Shown: positions 61,401 to 64,000 of the stretch, piece by piece | How positions within the stretch are numbered: the stretch's first letter is position 1 | How the letters are laid out: the number at the start of each line of letters is the position of its first letter | Origin: Owenia fusiformis | Taxonomy: Eukaryota > Annelida > Polychaeta > Sabellida > Oweniidae | Length of the DNA stretch: 64,000 bases | Assembly (NCBI GenBank): GCA_903813345.2 | Contig: CAIIXF020000006.1 | Coordinates: forward strand, 2,730,001-2,794,000 | Reading direction: 5' to 3' | Made by a program: the position numbers and the translations under genes | Notes under the pieces: generated by a model | Database searches by the model: none | What the model was told of the DNA's origin: nothing | Seen by the model: only the letters and a program-made list of their open reading frames with translations

Positions 61401-62716
61401 AAAAACATTAATACTGACATCAAATTGGTAAAGTTTATATTGACAATAATATGAATCTGACTAGCCCATCATTAATATGGTCAATCATACTGTAGGTGTA
61501 GTAGTATAGCTACAAGCCCATTACAATACATGTGACCTCCCCCCATTACACACCAACCACAAGTTTGTGAAGTAAATAAGGGGGGGGGGGTATCTGAGGA
61601 GTTGAAACAGCCAGGTGTTATGGACACAAACTTGTACAAATGTTTAAGTTGTTTTTGAAAAAAAGTTTTTCTAAAAATAAGTTTGTGCTAGCATCATTCT
61701 TGGAAAAAGTCCTTTGAATGTTTTTTTAGATAATGATTTGTCAATTCTCAGTTCGATACCCCCTCCTCTTTAAATGTTTCACATTTAGTAGTTACCCTGA
61801 ATCCCAGTCATCTAGCTACACTACTCTATGACTTTGATGGTAGATTTTACAGCTTTGGTGATGGTAATATCTTAATCATCTCAAATGTAGCTTTCCCCTG
61901 GACAAAGTAGAAAATGATGAACACTAACCCCTTTCTTTTCTTTTCAAAATGTAAAGGGCATCCCATAATTAAAAGTTTCTGCAAGTTTAAAGAATGTTAA
62001 ATACTCCAAAGGGTGTTTCAGGTTGAATATCTCTTGGATTCAAGAACAAAGTGCCCCGCCAACTATTGTCAAATGTTGACACTTTAAGTAGGTAAGTATA
62101 GGCTAAGATCAAGAAATTATCTCTCATTTTAGGCATGTAGGTGAAATCTAGCCAATACCTTGCTTTCCTCAGCAATTCCTCATCCTTCAGTCGGTCTACT
62201 ACTAGCTTTGTGTTGTCTCCTCGGGATGGGAATAACCCCATCGTTGTCATCTTGCTTAGGTTACGTAACATTGCTGTCATTGGCATGTGTTGGAGTAAAG
62301 CTCGCCATATCTTCAACAGAAAGATTCATTCAATTACTACAAAAAATATGAGAGTTCTTTTAGTCTCAAACTCTTATTCTGCCTGCGTTATCTCGTAATC
62401 ATTGGGCTATTGTGGATTTTGTACAATGTATTGTATGCATAATTACATGTATTGTATATGAATTATTTTTAATGAAACATTGTCCCAATTTTTACCTCTC
62501 GGCAATTCAGCATTGAGGTTGGCACATGTTCCCTAGCCAGGTCATACTCCTCGATCAACCTTGCAACTTGTTGTTTGTCTCCTGAGTGTTTAACAGTGTC
62601 TACCACCTCAAGGTAAGAGATGAGCTCCTGTATATTGCTAGGTGAGTCTTCCTTGAGGTATTCCTTCTTGGTGGCTTCTAGGCCCTTTACAACATAACGT
62701 AGTATGACAGAAGTAC
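58499..62716 (-). CDS. RO60: 60 kDa Ro/SS-A ribonucleoprotein, C-terminal part
   Basis: Ring-shaped binder of misfolded small RNAs and Y RNAs. Exons in reading order: 62716-62496, 62310-62159, 60870-60738, 59783-59547, 59206-59037, 58631-58499, with matching phases (348 codons with the stop). Recognisable family segments are [78 protein letters not shown] and [13 protein letters not shown] near the C-terminus. The first exons encode the end of the TROVE (HEAT-like) domain. The von Willebrand A domain begins in exon 59783-59547 with the metal-binding DxSxS motif intact (DISSS). The family is about 540 residues, so roughly 190 N-terminal residues are missing, presumably beyond position 64000. 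It is convergent with CACYBP. Partial at the 5' end only because the window ends. Confidence 0.92.
59878..60610. mobile_element. Inverted-repeat element filling an RO60 intron
   Basis: The left end (CAAAGAATGGGTATCGATAT then GGCGAACT) faces ATATCATACCTATCCTTTAC at the right end, with arms continuing through TTTCTCTTAAACCA. It occupies most of the 59784-60737 intron. A partial copy of the same sequence lies at about 24541-24710. A second inner inverted pair (TTGATTTTAAAAAGTATCT / AATACTTTTTAAAATCAACC) is at 60190-60295. Confidence 0.75.
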
Positions 62717-63452
62717 CTGAAATGATGCGAAGTACATCTTTATAACCGGAGTACCTAAAAATGATGAGAAGTACATCATATTACAGAAGTACATGAAAAT
62801 GATAAGAAGTACAGAAATACCTAAACTGATTACACCTACATCTTTATGACAGAAGTACCTGAAAACAAGGCATTAACATGACAAAATGTCACCACCTAGT
62901 TGCTCACAATATTATGATTTCAATCTTAAGTAAGATTTGAATTTCTGAGAACTTCTAGATGATTTTGAAAAAAAAAATTGGTCAATTTGTTCACAAGTTG
63001 AAAAAAGACCTTTTTGAACTTTTTTGACCTTGAAAAGGTCATTGAAGGTCAAATCTTAAATATAAAGTGACTTAGTCAGATTTGAATTTATTGGAAGTTG
63101 TAAGAATTTTTTAAAGGCGCCGATTGCCAACCACCAACCGCCGTGAAAAAAAAACGTAGACCATAGCAATATGTCACCACTTTTTGGTGGTGACATAATG
63201 ATGAGAAGTACATCTTTACAACAGTAAAGTACATGTAAATGATAAGAAGTACATCTTACAATAGAGCAAAGAGTGACAGAAAATGATAGGAAGTAAATCT
63301 TTACAACAAAGCCTAGAATGACAGAAGTACATGACAATGAAAAGAAGTACATCTTACAAGCATAGAATGTTCTTCACAATTTAGCATAGAATGACAGAAG
63401 TACAGCTCCTTGCAACATTACGTATAATGAACAGAAGAACCTGTAACTAGTA
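62702..63452 (-). repeat. Decayed array copying an RO60 exon start and acceptor
   Basis: Starting at the exon 62716 acceptor, ACAGAAGTACCTGAAAATGA-type words recur about every 30-60 bp (near 62712, 62750, 62789, 62844 and 63317 to 63450). On the minus strand they read CAGGTACTTCTGT, which is acceptor plus first exon bases. The outermost unit (about 63405-63452) still matches the exon through ACGTAATGTTG. The array is interrupted by the element at 62886-63196. Confidence 0.75.
62886..63196. mobile_element. Element with ATGTCACCACC terminal inverted repeats, 311 bp
   Basis: It begins ATGTCACCACC and ends GGTGGTGACAT, perfect over 11 bp, and contains CCAACCACCAACCGCCGTGA. It is a longer relative of the 103 bp element at 15781-15883. 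It lies inside the RO60 exon-edge array, so it inserted after that array began to form. Confidence 0.75.
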
Positions 63453-64000
63453 ACTTGTGTTAAGATTGACGTGACCAGTTAAGCTTAGTTGTGAGGTCAT
63501 TAAAACTTAACATAGAGATACCTTCTTTGAAATGATATGAAAAAATGAAGAAGCAGTAAAGGTCTTAACAACATAGAGTAAAATGATGATGAGACCCTTA
63601 AAAATAATTTGTGAGTATGACTGTGTGAAACAAGGGGCCTCTTGAAAAATATCATCAATCACAATTCCTGAAAATCAATTGTCCTTGGAGTTATAACTAC
63701 ATGTATTGCAATATCACCAAAATGTCAAGGTAATTTTGCAGTACATAAATAAGAATATTTCGTCTGGGGATGGAGTAGTGATTGTGACCCAAAGCCACAA
63801 AGTTGAAAGCAATAGAGAATTAACTAAGTTTTAACAGACAAGTGTTGAGATTCCCTATAACTGAGGATGTCTCTAATGAAATGGAATTCAACAAACATTT
63901 AACAGAAAAATGTTTTCCTGATTTGTTATACATTATTTTGATATTCACATTTCATAATCAGGATCACTAAGCATTATAGTATATCCAACATTATTTTATA
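63453..64000. other. Upstream RO60 intron, no exon recognised
   Basis: AT-rich DNA to the end of the window. I looked for the preceding RO60 exons on the minus strand and found none, so they probably lie beyond position 64000. Confidence 0.5.

Overview
The window looks like nuclear DNA from an animal, most likely a marine invertebrate. It is AT-rich, its genes are split by GT-AG introns (one GC-AG), and its non-coding DNA is full of minisatellites, microsatellites and short inverted-repeat transposons. I see no bacterial operons, rRNA, tRNA or CRISPR. The phylum cannot be fixed from the sequence alone. All gene models were built by eye from family resemblance, splice-site dinucleotides and matching intron phases. 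None is backed by transcript data.

Layout. Positions 1-2040 hold two low-complexity blocks: a polypyrimidine CTTC/CTTG block, then an ACGA/ACGG block. Three head-to-tail genes for concentrative nucleoside transporters (SLC28/CNT family) follow on the minus strand at 4047-9015 (copy 1), 11272-18154 (copy 2) and 23973-43067 (copy 3). Each has ten coding exons with identical phases, giving 608, 608 and 615 residues. Copies 1 and 2 are a recent duplication that includes flanking DNA. Copy 3 is older and has a ~14 kb second intron packed with repeats. A gene-free stretch (43068-48814) carries one clear transposon. A plus-strand CACYBP (calcyclin/Siah-interacting protein) gene of six exons lies at 48815-52528. 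A convergent, minus-strand 3' part of RO60 (60 kDa Ro/SS-A RNA-binding protein) lies at 58499-62716, and its 5' exons are beyond the window or not recognisable.

The most unusual theme is repeated amplification of exon edges together with their splice sites. In SLC28 copy 1, nine exact-period 73 bp units repeat the end of exon 9 and its donor. In copies 2 and 3, 126 bp units repeat the start of exon 4 as in-frame 99-nt cassettes with AG and GT borders, and copy 1 has a broken one. In RO60, a decayed array repeats an exon start and its acceptor. Exon 4 and its cassette appear to have moved between copies 2 and 3 by gene conversion. Copy 2 has also changed two residues in otherwise conserved transporter motifs and uses a GC donor. 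Several complete-looking non-autonomous transposons with terminal inverted repeats and target duplications are delimited below.
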